Of a DNA stretch of 64,000 nt, positions 42,480 through 54,104 are shown piece after piece. Origin of the DNA: Strobilurus pachycystidiatus (Eukaryota; Basidiomycota; Agaricomycetes; Agaricales; Physalacriaceae). The stretch lies in contig JAHLMK010000014.1 in the NCBI GenBank assembly GCA_019915135.1, positions 186,001 through 250,000 on the forward strand, given 5' to 3'. A program made the translations under genes and the position numbers. The notes under the pieces are model-generated. The model was not told the DNA's origin, did no database searches, and saw nothing but the letters and a program-made list of their open reading frames with translations. Numbering within the stretch: position 1 is the first letter of the stretch; every line of letters begins with the position of its first letter.

Positions 42480-43770
42480 TCAGCAAGCCCAGATCAATGT
42501 GTCCTGACCTATGACCGACGTAGTTTCGTCCAAAACGAACAGCTTGCTCCCTCTCACTAAGACTCTGGCTAGGACAAGAATCTGCCTCTGGCCCACACTC
42601 AAATTAGACCCGCCGCTGGATATAGCGCTGTCCAGCGTGAGTTTTCCCTCTCCTTCTTTCGCATCAGAGTCAGCTTGAAGAGAGAAGAGGCCAGCAGATC
42701 GAAGAGCGTCGTTCAGAGCAGCGTCGTCGTACTGCTCAAAAGGATCCACATTCTGGCGAAGACTTCCCGTAAGAAGCTCAGGCTATATGTACTTGAATAT
42801 CGAAGGTGTGTTTGGGAGAAAGATAATCGTAGGTTCGATCAAACCCCTCTCGGTAAACGTGAGAGTGTCGGCAGGGTCTTGATTTGAGACTAAAGATAAT
42901 CGTACCATTTTGATATCGTTATGGAATTCCGTAACGCATTCAAGTCGATGGAGCTCGTTTGGAAGACCATAGTGATGAACGTTTCCCTCAATATAGATAC
43001 AGCGTAGGAGCGACAACGTCAAGGAACTCTGGAGACACGTCAATACGGCGATCACCTTTTCTCGAACGGGACGGACCTTCCCAGAGCCAGTGCGTCCAAC
43101 TATACAATATATTGCCGCAGAATGCATAATAACGGTATGACAACGGAAGTCAGGACCAGAATGGCCAGTTTGATCCAGAGAACGCGACCCTCGTTGATAT
43201 CCTGTGGGAGACGCGTGAAGGTGGCCAATGGGAAGACGTCCCGATACACGAAGAGCACCGTCGTCGCAAGCAACACGACGTTAATGTGACGTATAAGGAC
43301 ACGAGCCCAACGAGTGCCGAAAGAGACAGAGATTGCGGCCAAAAGGGTGGTGTACGACTGGGTTGAGGTGAGCAATAGACAATAGTAGAGGCGGCATACG
43401 CACGTATGTCAAGCAGATCAGTAGCTGATGCCTGTATCTGGCTACATCTGTTATGGACAATGCAAGGAGGGCAGCGTTGCCTGCCAAGCGAGCGAGATTG
43501 AACGAGAAGATGGCGGCTCCTGATTTGGACGTGTTCACTGCGCGTTTTCGGGCCAGAAGTAGCTGGGGACCGAGGAGGATGGAGGAACCAACCGCGAAAT
43601 AGAACGGAATGGCCAGGACGTCCGCAAACATACTGTTTCTGGATGAGAGCTCGAGACAGTAGTGATTGAGAAGAAACGACGACTCACCTCTTGTGCATCG
43701 TGACTGCATGTTGCCCAACCCACTCCATGAGAATCTGCCCATTACTGTCGTGTCCGCTGCTTGGTGGCAT
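42480..43770 (-). pseudogene. Internally deleted ABCC transporter
   Basis: Starts MPPSSGHDSNGQILMEWVGQ at 43770 and keeps the N-terminal membrane region (ADVLAIPFYFAVGSSILLGP, VYRDVFPLATFTRLPQDINE, AILVLTSVVIPLLCILRQYI). It then passes directly into the second nucleotide-binding domain: Walker [10 protein letters not shown], then SSLTLSLLRCIYIEG, DPFEQYDDAALNDALRSAGL, signature LSVGQRQ and a Walker B with KLFVLDETTSV. Comparison with the intact paralogue at 47586-53548 shows that TMD1, NBD1 and TMD2 (several kb) are missing between RQYI and VGRTGSGK. The NBD2 part has further frame damage (LPNELHRLECVTEFHNDIKM). Not a working transporter. Confidence 0.85.
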
Positions 43771-45530
43771 GGAAGCTGAAAGCAAAGAAATTGCGTGGTA
43801 GGGCCATCTCCCTATGGCTGAGCCTATTGATATCTTGGGGATAAATCCATCCTCGTCGCCACCGCATGGTCACCGCCAGAATCTCGCGCCGACGCGGAAA
43901 CGCCCGGCACGATGTCCTGTGTTGAGTCAGCTTGCCAGGGACGAAGCCTCCGTCCTCTGACTCACACCTACCCAACCGCTAAACCACCCCGGTGAAAGGT
44001 CCTGCGCCGTCTTTGACACCCACTCTGCTCTGCTTACTGCTTAACCCGCCGACCTTGCTTGCTGCCATACCTCCATACCTCCATACTTCCATACTTCCGC
44101 GCCATGTTGCGCCACTTGCATCACTTGATGCTCTTATCCTTATTCTTTGGGTCTGGTGCAGTCACTCCTTTCATTTCAGGCTCAGGTGGGAGACACCTAA
44201 ACGGAACCAGAAGAGTGGCGGTAGTAGCGGTCTAAGCCCCCTGATGAGAGCTTTCGCAGGCTTGAAACCGCCCACTCCACCCGCCCTCTAGCATCCCGCT
44301 CCTGCTAGCACTCAGAGTCCTATCTTAGGAGACGACTTCTGAAGCAACAGTGAAGGATGTGGTCTGCCTGGCGTCGGCGCTCGTATGGACGTTGCTCTGG
44401 GTGTTCGTGCCTCACGACGCCAGAGCTGCACTAAGATCTAAGACTTCAGGAACACAATCAAGAGCATGTGCTCGTCGGGACAACAAGGAACAAGCGCGAC
44501 GCCGCTCGCCTCCGAGTCCGCTGCCAGTCGCGAGCCATCTTGGCGCGCACGCAAGACGCGTGATGGCACAGGATTTTGCAAGGAGAATGTAAATCGAGGT
44601 GGTTGTCGGAGAAGAAGTCAGCCATGTGGCGCAATTTGTCCTTGTTGATCCATTTGACGCCAGAGCGAGGACCCTGTCTCGACATAGGTCATCTCGCTCA
44701 TTTGCACCGTGCCATGACTATTCAATCAGTTATACGATGTATCAAAATTCTTGTGCTGTAGGATCCTGATTATGTGTGTACTCGACTCGGAGTATGTGAA
44801 TCTTGTACCTGATACAGTATGTGGTTGTGATATAGTACTAGGCTCATCTTGTTGTATTTAATTGTACAAGATCATTTGGCGGCTCAGGACGGGATGTAAG
44901 ACCACTCGTACCCTAACCGCGCGCTGTCGTGATCGTGTCAATTCTAGGTATATTTGCTAGGGCTTAGTTTAGAGCAGAGTGTTTGTAAACAGGGTTAGAA
45001 ACAGACCCTTTTTAAACGTTAGAAACAGGTCGCCTCGGGATCCCGATGTTTATAATGTTTATATTATGTAACAGGCCTGGCGGGTCCCAAGCTGGCGGAG
45101 GCAGGACTCGACGTGCTCAGCAACGATGACAGTGGCTTACGACTGTCTCGAAGGTGAATGAATGGAAACTCCGAGTCTGCTCGGGAAAAGCAGTACCATC
45201 AGAGTCACATCTAATTGTTAAATCTACATTCATACTACATGGCGCTCTTGACCGTACGGCAATTCGGGGAAAGCATGGTGCCGCGTGCGACAGCCATGAA
45301 AGTTGCTTCAAGTCGTACGTGTGCGCAACATCAGTTTGTGGTTTTTACAATTTTCAAAACATCTTTACAATATTTACAATACCGAGCTTTCAACTTTCCG
45401 TCTGCTCTGGCTTGAAGCTTCACGATTCAATTGGGGCAGGTAGAGGTTGCTTCGCCATCTTGGCAGTCGAAGACAAGAACATGCTGTAGGATATACCATC
45501 GCCCTAGGAATGAATGAGCAACGATTCGAT
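43771..45530. other. Long intergenic region with a weak shared motif
   Basis: About 1.8 kb without a convincing gene. A segment at 44577-44660 (GGAGAATGTAAATCGAGG, then AGCCATGTGGCGCAATTTGT) resembles 47283-47350 (GGAGAATGTCAATGTGCATC, then AGCCATGTGGCGTATTTGTC); on the minus strand the first reads GVKWINKDKLRHMADFF. It may be a remnant of a duplicated gene flanking the ABCC genes. Confidence 0.35.
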
Positions 45531-46774
45531 CTAAGTATGTGCCACACTGGGACGTACAATCATGGTAGTCGGGAAGCCAGGATCGAAGGTGCTAACGCCC
45601 TCAATATACTTGATCTGCTCCGCCGAGAGCCTGATATCCAAAGCCTCGAGATTGTCCTTGAGATGCTCCACCTTGCGCCCCCCAATAATCGGGAAGACGT
45701 TTGTGGTCTTTTGCATGACATACGCGATAGCCACTGAAGCCGCCGTCAGTCTTGGGATCAACATGACAGGTTCACAATGAGAGACGTACCGGAGCTAATA
45801 CTCTTTGCGCCCAATTCTGCGGCAACCTTTTCCAAGGCCCTAGACATTGCCACCTCTTCAGGCGTGCGCTCCCAAGACCCCGTGAACTTCCTTCCTTCCT
45901 CACCACTCTCTCTCCTCCGCTGCTCCTCGGCGTCAGTTCGCAGTTTCCCGCTACCCAAGACGCCCCAAGGCGCCAACGCCATGCCCTGGGAACGCGCCAT
46001 CGGAATGATGTCCCGCTCGAATGAACGATCCAAGACGCTCCATTTTCCCTGATAGACGACGAACGGGGTCTTGCCGTGATCCTTGGCATATTGGTTTGCC
46101 TGAGCAACGACCCAAGCAGGCGTGTCGGAGACACCGAGGTAGAGGACTTTCCCGGATACGACGAGGTTGTGGAGGCTGTCCATAACTTCCTCTACCGAGG
46201 TTTCAAAGTCCCACCAGTGCATGTAAAGGATGTCGATGTAGGATGTACGCAGCTTCTTGAGGGATGCGTCAACGCTGACATGCATGGATTTGGTGTTGTT
46301 GCCAACGAAGTTGACTTTCTGAACAGCGGCGCCATCACCACGCTTGAAGTTGGTCGTGAACTGATAGATGGCTGTCAGATTTGCACGCAAGTCGAAGACA
46401 ACATTGTCAACAATCTTACCTTTGTCGCGATCACGAGTTGATCACGAATACTGCGTTGCTCCGCCCACTCGCCAATAAACTGCTCAGATGTCTCGTCCTG
46501 ACTGAAGTACACATGAGGGCGCGGTATGGGAGGGAGCGGACGGGACCAACTAGTTGTTGGATGTATCAATGAAGTTACCGCCTAGATCAAAGTACGCGTC
46601 CAAGAGCTTGAAGCTGGCTTCCTTGTCCATCGAGCCCATGAAGAAAGTCCACTTATCGCCAATGCTCATGGCGCCGAGCTGAAGAGGCGAAACGCGCACC
46701 CCCGCACGAGAGGATAAGACACGATAGACGCCAAGCTTGGAGGCAGGCTCTGGAGCAGGTGAGAAGAGGGACAT
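45531..46774 (-). CDS. Aldo-keto reductase (aryl-alcohol dehydrogenase type)
   Basis: Four exons beginning [20 protein letters not shown] at 46774. AKR landmarks: [26 protein letters not shown] (Asp and Tyr of the catalytic tetrad), [16 protein letters not shown] (Lys), [20 protein letters not shown] (His), [15 protein letters not shown], and the C-terminal cofactor segment [20 protein letters not shown]. The catalytic tetrad is complete. NADPH-dependent fungal AADs reduce aryl aldehydes, useful in lignin-degrading fungi, so this role is plausible but inferred. Ends IVRPSVAHT, stop 45531-45533. It lies between the broken and the intact ABCC genes. Confidence 0.9.
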
Positions 46775-47585
46775 GATGAGTGTTTGATTCGAGTTACAGT
46801 CCTGATCATCTTTGGAGACCTTTTATAGTCTTTCGGGCCCAGACTGAGTAAGCTTGTATGAGTTTCTGATGTGTTTATCTCATCGAGGGCATCATACAGT
46901 AGCGTGAGAGGCGCTTTGCGTCATGCTGTCCAGAATAGAGGCGAATGAAAGAGGAGTGTCAGTAGGCACCCCAGTGACTCGCCGCTGACTTTACTTCGCC
47001 GATATGTAAGACCCCTTCTGTCCGTGACCTGTCGTAGCGCGCTTTCCTTCAGTGGGAAATCTTCACCGGTTCTCCTTGCCCGTTACTCAGCACATGCCAG
47101 GTGGCCTTTTCAAACGCTGCGAAGACCAGCAAAAGGATGACGATCCATGTCAAAGGATGAGTAAGGCCCATTCTACATACTTATCACTTATTTGCGGTAC
47201 GGCCTAAGATTCCAGGAGATGGGTGAGATGTCCCAGTATGTGCAAGCACAGCGCCGCCGCCATTCAAATAAGCTGAATCTGAAGGAGAATGTCAATGTGC
47301 ATCGAGAGGAAGAGGTTGAGCCATGTGGCGTATTTGTCGTTGATGACGCACACCATCTTCGGTCGCTTCCGGATGGGAAGAAAGTCGAGCTCGCTGGCCT
47401 TGTCGCTGGCGCCTTGCAACCATTTGCTTTCGCATGACTAACCGTGACTCACTGGACCTGAACGCCATCAAACAAGACAGGGTGGACCATGGACGCGTAA
47501 CCCATGGACACGCAATCCAAGGCCATGGACGCGTCACTATCTAGGACATCATTTAAGCTGGCGATTACTGGCAAAGCGCTTCAAG
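46775..47585. other. Intergenic region
   Basis: Upstream regions of the aldo-keto reductase and of the ABCC transporter. Contains the segment 47283-47350 that resembles 44577-44660; no gene model fits it. A short GGACGCGT-type repeat (CCATGGACGCGTAACCCATG) lies at about 47489-47535. Confidence 0.4.
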
Positions 47586-50500
47586 ATGCCCCCGCAATGG
47601 ATTATGGGCGCGCCGCAACCAACAGATGGTCCCTGGTGCGTTGTTGTAATGTATGAGACGCCTCTCTAACGAACATCAGGCCGAAGAGCTCCAGTACAGT
47701 ACCGTCGTACATCTGTGTGGCATCAGCCTTCGTGCTGCTAGTGCAGATAACGATATTGACTCCGGCGTCGGTCCCAGCGACGTTCGACAGTCGACGGAAG
47801 GCGGCGGCGGCATCTAGAGTGCTCGGCTGCCTCACACTGTTCGCGCTCTCGGCCTACGTCAACTTCACGACCGACGGCCTCACTATCAGATCCCCGCAGA
47901 CCCAGCGTCTCTTTACCGACGTGCGTTGCGACTACTTGTCCTCGCTGCATTCGCTTATTGGTAGGAACAGGCATACGCGTCTCTCCTGGCCCTCGGATCC
48001 ATCTCCCGCTTCAGGAAGCCGGTCACTCGCCACCTCAACACCGTTCTCCTCGCTACCTTTACAGTCTACGCGTATCGCGATCTCTTTCCTTTGACGACGT
48101 TCCACTATCTTCCGCACGACATCAAGGAGGGATGGCTCATGTGGGTGCGCATTGCAGTCCTCTTCATGGTCGGAGTCGCAGTCCCTCTGCTCGTTCCTCG
48201 GGAATACCTCGCAGTTGATCCAAAAGTATGTCCAATACAGTCACAGTATAATTTCCTTGCTGACGTGCCCCAGAACCCCATGCCCACACCAAACGAAGAA
48301 CAGACCGACTCGGTTCTCTCCCTCTATCTCTACCAGTTCCTGAACCCCGTCATCAGGAAATCAAGACGCGTTGCACACCTTCCCTACGACGACCTGCCTA
48401 TTCTCGCAGACTCGGATCGTTCGCAGCATCTCAAGGACAGAGCGTTCCGCCACGTTGATGTGTTCTCTGGTGCCAAGCCGCGCCACCTCTGGTTTGGTCT
48501 CTTGCGCGTCTTCCTCTGGGACTGGTGTGTCATGGCGGTCCTTCTCCTGGGTCAAGTAGCTGGCGACTTGGCTTCTCCTATCGGGATTAACGAGCTCCTC
48601 AAGTATGCTTCTCTTCAATCCGCTCAGTTTCTTGTTCATTAACGCGTCACAGATATCTCGAGACCGGAGGCAAAAACGCGGTTTATAGACCGTGGCTCTG
48701 GATAGCCTGTATCTTTCTCGGTCCTGTCGTTGCGGCGGTCTCCTTCGAGCGCTATGTCTACCTTTCTGTCAGGTCTTTGCCATTCTGAAGCTGCCTTGTT
48801 ATTGATGCCCTCTCCAGACGAAGATCCTTGTTCGCGTTGAGAGCATTCTAACGCAGTTAGTCTTCGAGCACGCCCTCCGTATCCGTATCAAGGCCGAAAA
48901 CAAATCACCATCGTCCAAGAGCGCGAACCTCGTTGGGAAGATCAACAATCTTGCCACGAGCGACCTAGATAATATTGGTAACGGGAAATACTTTCTGAGG
49001 TTCTTTGTGTACACACCGGCCATGGTGTGCCTCTGTGTGGCGTTGCTGTACAATATTCTGGGATGGAGGTAAGTGTATGATTGTCGCAGTCTCGTGGCCC
49101 ATCTAAGACACATGTAGTGCTTTTGTCGGTCTTGCTGTCGTCATCGTGACACTTCCCCTTCCGGGCTATCTGGGTACGAAGATGCAGAAGTTGCAAACTC
49201 TGATGATGAGCAAGTCGGATGCTCGCATCCAAGCTGTGACTGAGAGTACGTCTGGCCGTTTGCCTGGAGTTCACGGCTTACTTTCTTCTACCCATAGCCC
49301 TGGGTGTGATTCGCATGATCAAGATGTTTGGTTGGGAGCAACGGATGGAAGATAAGATCACCGTTAAGCGAAACGAGGAGATGGCCGTATTGAGATCAAA
49401 GGACTTCCTCTCGCTCGGCGGATATATCCTCAAGTACGTCGTGAGGTTCGAACGATGTCTTTGAAGCTGACACTCTGAGTAGCAGTCTTATTCCCATCCT
49501 GACCATGGTAGCGACGTACGCAACTCAGTGAGTGTCCGTACCTTTTCAACGGCAATTGACTTTCTTACCACATTTCCAGTGTTTGTAGATTTGACTTTGC
49601 TCCGAGCGTCTTCTATCTAACGCGCCCTTCTTCAGACCATCGTCATGCATGAACAGCTCAACGCTTCGAAGGTTTTCTCAAGCATGGCAGTCTTCGATAT
49701 GTTTATGGCGCTGCTGAACCGGTTTATCTTCGAGCTCATTCAACTCACGAGTGCAAAGACGTCTCTGGACCGGTTGACTGATTTCCTGCATAATGTGGGT
49801 ATTGTGTCAGTGGTCCCGTATGCACCGTACTGACGGGCATCGTTCAGACGGAATTGTTGGACATTCACTCCGGCAAAGAACTCGAAGGCTCAGGCGCTCT
49901 CGTACCGGACGAACAACGCCTCGAAATCGGGTTTCATGAGGCCAAATTCACCTGGTCCAATGAAGCTGGCAACATGGATGGTTCATTGACACCGGCTTCG
50001 CTGGACTTCACCTTGCAAGTAGATGATGTGGTGTTCAAGAAGGGTGCGGTCAATCTTGTCGTTGGTCCGACCGGTTGCGGAAAGACATCGCTTCTCATGG
50101 CTTTGCTTGGTACGTCTCTCAGTGTGATGGTTGGCAGCATCGAACCGGATTCACAGGCGAGATGCACTACGTTCCGTCGGACGCAGGATCGTGGTTCAAC
50201 CTTCCTCGGCAAGACGGGGTTGCATATGCAGCGCAGGAATCTTGGGTCCTCAACGCTACCATTCGGGTTAGTGCACTCCCACAGTTTCGCCGCAAATCAT
50301 GACATCCAATCCTTCGTGGCAGGATAACATTCTTTTCGGAGCCGTGTACGACGAAGTGCGATACAACGAAGTCATCCGACAGTGTGGGCTGCAGAGAGAT
50401 CTGTCCCTTTTCCATGCTGGCGATGAGACGGAGGTCGGAGAGAAGGGTCTCACGTTGAGTGGCGGCCAGAAGGCTCGCGTCACGCTGGCTAGGGCGATTT

Positions 50501-53500
50501 ATTCGTCTGCGTCAATTCTATTACTGGATGATGTCTTAGCGGCTTTGGAGTACGTGTGACCCCGAACTTCATATGGAGAGCATATCTCTTACAGATCGAC
50601 ATCTACCCTACAGTGTCCACACGGCGAAATGGATCGTGGACAAGTGCTTCTCTGGGCCTCTCCTACGTGGCAGGACCGTCATACTGGTTGTATGTTGCTG
50701 TCGTGCTCACCATCGAAAGTTCACATGTTCATCTCTTCTTACAGACTCACAATATCGCCATTGTCCGCGGCATCGCGGGATATGTTGTCTCCGTGAAGGA
50801 TGGTAGAGTCGTAGACCAGGGACCCTACGACGAAGTTCTGAAGACGGATGTGTCGCTTTCCAAAGAGGTCGCAGAGGAAGAGGAGGAACTGCGCAAAGAG
50901 ACTGAAGAGACTGATGTCTCTCAAGTCGATGAGAAGATCATGAGCGACGGGAAGCTCATTCTCAAGGAAGAGATACAGGAAGGACTTGTTAGCTGGGCTG
51001 CCTGTACGTCTGTTTGCAGCTCCATTCAGTCCGTGACTTGGCTCACAGTTTGGTATCTTCTACAGACAAGTCGTACCTCTTGGCCGCCGTGGGGAAATTT
51101 CCTGCGGCGTTCCTTGTGTGCTGTATTGGGTCGTTCTTCGCGAAGGAAAGTTTTGTTTCTGGACAAACTTGGTATCTCGGACACTGGGCGGCGCAGTACG
51201 ACACTCATGAGCCTCAGCATGTCAATGTTTCACAGTAAGCTCTCTTTCATTCCATGTTCCATGTACTGTCGTTCATTGTCCCTCGCTCAGCTATCTTGGC
51301 GTTTACGGTTCGTCTCATTGTCTCAGATGAGGCTCCGCGCACTGGGAGAGCAAGCTGACCTTGACCGCTTAGGCTTGTTGTTGCTAGGCGGGGTCCTTTC
51401 GTTTACCGTCGGCTTCACTCTGGTCATCATTGGTGCCATTCGCGCATCAAAAACTATCAGTAAGAAACTTGTGTCTTCCGTCCTGGGCACAACGCTAAGG
51501 TACGAGTACATGACTTGTGGCTTCTTCTGAAGGGGACTTGACGATGTTCTCGACTAGGTGGCTGGACAAAACACCCACCTCAAGAATCATAACCCGTTGC
51601 ACCCAGGATCTCAATGTGGGTATGTCATCTTATACTCACAATTCCCGTGGTATTGTCTGACGATGTCATTCCCTTCCAGTGGACAACGAGATAGCCAATC
51701 TCACATTGACCGTGCTCTTGATATCCACGACCATGGCCGTCAAGTTCGTATCCGTTGTCGTGTTCACCCCAATGTTCCTTGTTTTCGGTGGAATCACCGC
51801 TGCATTTGGCGCGCAATATGCAAGGATCTATATCAGGGCACAGTTGTCTGCAAAGCGCGAGCTGTCAAATGCGAAGGCCCCTGTGCTTGGACAGTGAGTT
51901 CTGGAAACAATCAGTTATTATGAAGGTAGTAGTCTGATCCTAGCTCGTTCCACAGTTTTGGCGCTGCTATCATCGGACTGAGTAAGTCTCGGAGTACTCT
52001 CTGGTGAATGATATTGACGCAATCATAGCATCCATTCGAGCGTATGGAGCTCAATCTGCGTTCATCGATGAGTCACTCTCTCGCATCGACAGATATTCGC
52101 GTCCGGCACGGACATACTATAATATCAATTGCTGGATAGCTGTTCGCGCCGAAGCTTTGGGTGCCGGGCTCTCTGCAGCGCTTGCCATTTATCTGGTTTA
52201 TGTTAGAGAGGACACGGCTTCGAATACTGGTTTCTCCCTCAACATGGCCGTCGGGTTCAGTGCGCAGATCCTTGGATTGGTCCGCTACTGGAACGAGCTG
52301 CAAGTGTCTGGGAATAGGTGCGTACACAGACGGTCACGATCATCGGATTCTACTCAAGCGTGAATCATCGAAGCTTGGAGCGGATACAGCAGTACCTCAA
52401 GATTGAACAAGAACCGAAATCAGACACGAAAGGTCGGCCTCCAGCGTATTGGCCTGCGAGTGGGACATTGAGCGTGGAAGGCCTTTCCGCACGCTACTCA
52501 CAAGATGGGCCGGAAGTTTTGCACCAGATGAATTTTGATGTGAAATCTGGGGAACGGATTGGTGTTGGTCGGTTTCTTCCACTGAGACGACAAATTGAGT
52601 TTTGACTCATGCGTTGACAGTGGGACGTACAGGCTCGGGCAAGGTAGGGGCTCACTAGCCGTGAAGGATCATTCCTCATTCAGATGACCACAGAGCTCGT
52701 TGACGTTGGCTCTTCTTCGCTGTATCCCTACTTCGCCTCCTACGGCGGTCCGGCTGGATGGCATCCCGACTTCGGAAGTCAACTTGGACGCCTTACGAAA
52801 CTGCATAACCATCATCCCTCAGGTGGTTAGTGAACACTTCCAGCGATCTTGTGGCGAGAGCTGACTAAGAGACAGCCTGAACTCATAAGTGGGACAATTC
52901 GTGCCAATCTTGATCCATTCGAGGAACACGACGATGCGGTACTTAACGGCGCACTTCGAAGCGCCGGTCTATTTGCCTTACAAGACCAAGCTGTTGGAGA
53001 CCAAAGTCGACTCAATCTGGATACGTTGGTATCAAGTGGAGGCAGGAACCTCTCGATTGGGCAACGACAAATCTTGGCACTGGCTCGTGCGCTTGTGAGG
53101 AAGAGCCGGGTGTTGATTCTTGATGAAGCGACATCCGCCATAGGTATTGCTTTTTGTTACATCTCGAGTGAATGAACTGACTCTAAAAATGTTACGAAAG
53201 ATTACCAAACGGATACCATCATTCAGCAGTCCCTTCGCGAACTTTCCAGAACGGATGTGACGGTTATCACGATAGCACATCGCTTGCAGACGGTCATGGA
53301 TGCCGACAGAATAGTGGGTAGCTACTCTATGCTTGCTCAATCAATTGACCCCAGAACTGCAGATGGTACTCGACGAAGGTTGTATTGTGAGTACACAACT
53401 TCTAGTTCAGCATCGTAATTGATCATGTTTGCAGGTCGAGTACGACACCCCTCAGGTTTTGATGAGAAGTCAGGATGGAAGGCTTAAAGCTTTAGTAGAT

Positions 53501-53548
53501 GCATCCTCGGATGCGACTGCCTTGTATGCAATGGTCGGAGTGCGGTAG
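47586..53548 (+). CDS. ABCC (MRP-type) multidrug transporter
   Basis: Large gene with some two dozen short introns; the start [17 protein letters not shown] splices at 47635/47680. An N-terminal membrane region ([20 protein letters not shown] and following) is followed by TMD1 ([59 protein letters not shown]), NBD1 with Walker [10 protein letters not shown], signature LSGGQKAR (50454) and Walker [16 protein letters not shown]2 ([40 protein letters not shown]); and NBD2 with Walker A VGRTGSGK, signature LSIGQRQ, Walker [13 protein letters not shown] and [12 protein letters not shown]1 keeps Asp after the Walker B where many MRPs do; NBD2 has the catalytic-Glu context DEATS. ABCC proteins export conjugates and drugs. 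Stop 53546-53548. No frame break found. Confidence 0.9.
49580..49580 (+). other. Candidate 1-nt micro-exon in the ABCC gene
   Basis: The upstream exon ends ...GCA ACT CA at 49527 (donor GTGAGT). The downstream exon starts ACC ATC GTC ATG at 49636 (after TTCTTCAG). A direct join shifts the frame. If intron A is 49528-49579 (52 nt, ends TTTCCAG) and intron B is 49581-49635 (55 nt, starts GTTTGT), the single T at 49580 completes CAT and gives [15 protein letters not shown] in frame. Both introns have the normal length for this window. Alternative: a 127-nt intron from 49509 that skips VATYATH. Confidence 0.5.
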
Positions 53549-53735
53549 ATAGAAATCCCATGCCCGGGAGCTGATGTGGTCTCCCATGAGCGGGCGCATA
53601 CGACATCTACTTGTACAATCCATCATCCATTTTGTCAATTGAGAAGTCCGCTCGGATAGCAAATTCAAACCGCACATGCAAGCATTGGCTGTAAGGTGTG
53701 AAGAGCACTGTGGATAGCACGCAGGCGTGTTTCCA

Positions 53736-53824
53736 GGCGCTATAGCCAAGTGGTTACGGCGACAGATTCGAAACAGTGCATCTGTTCCTCTTTGAGGGCG
53801 CAGGTTCAAATCCTGCTGGCGTCG
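53736..53824 (+). tRNA. tRNA-Ser(CGA) with a 7-nt intron
   Basis: Same body as the three tRNA-Ser(AGA) genes (acceptor, D, variable and T arms alike, G73), but the anticodon loop reads TTCGAA then ACAGTGC then A. Removing the seven bases after position 37 leaves a 7-nt loop with anticodon CGA (reads UCG). A T4 run follows about 12 nt downstream. No MITE is found beside this copy. Confidence 0.9.
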
Positions 53825-54104
53825 CTTGAGTATTTTGGAATATTTTGACAAAATGCGCCACACTGTGTGACCAGTCACCACTGACCAGTGAGTGGCAGTG
53901 ACCACGTCCACTTCGAGTCTTTGATTCTTAAACTTTGGGCTTTGAATAGACAATTCATGTCGCAGTGCGCACGTGCTAAACTGAAGGTTTGGAGTCTGGA
54001 CTGGGGATGAGACTGTGGCACCAGGCACACGGGTGACGGCACGCGTCGCGGAAATGCGATCGAAATGTTGATCGAGCATCATTCGTCTTCTCCTCTTCCA
54101 CTTC

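Noticed and set aside
43992..44291. 99-codon plus-strand frame
   Set aside because: No domain, odd composition, Pro/Leu-rich from GC-rich sequence; no splice context.
53825..53960. MITE downstream of the fourth tRNA-Ser
   Set aside because: Only a GCGCCACACT motif is present; no TAGGGT end or 8-bp duplication was found.
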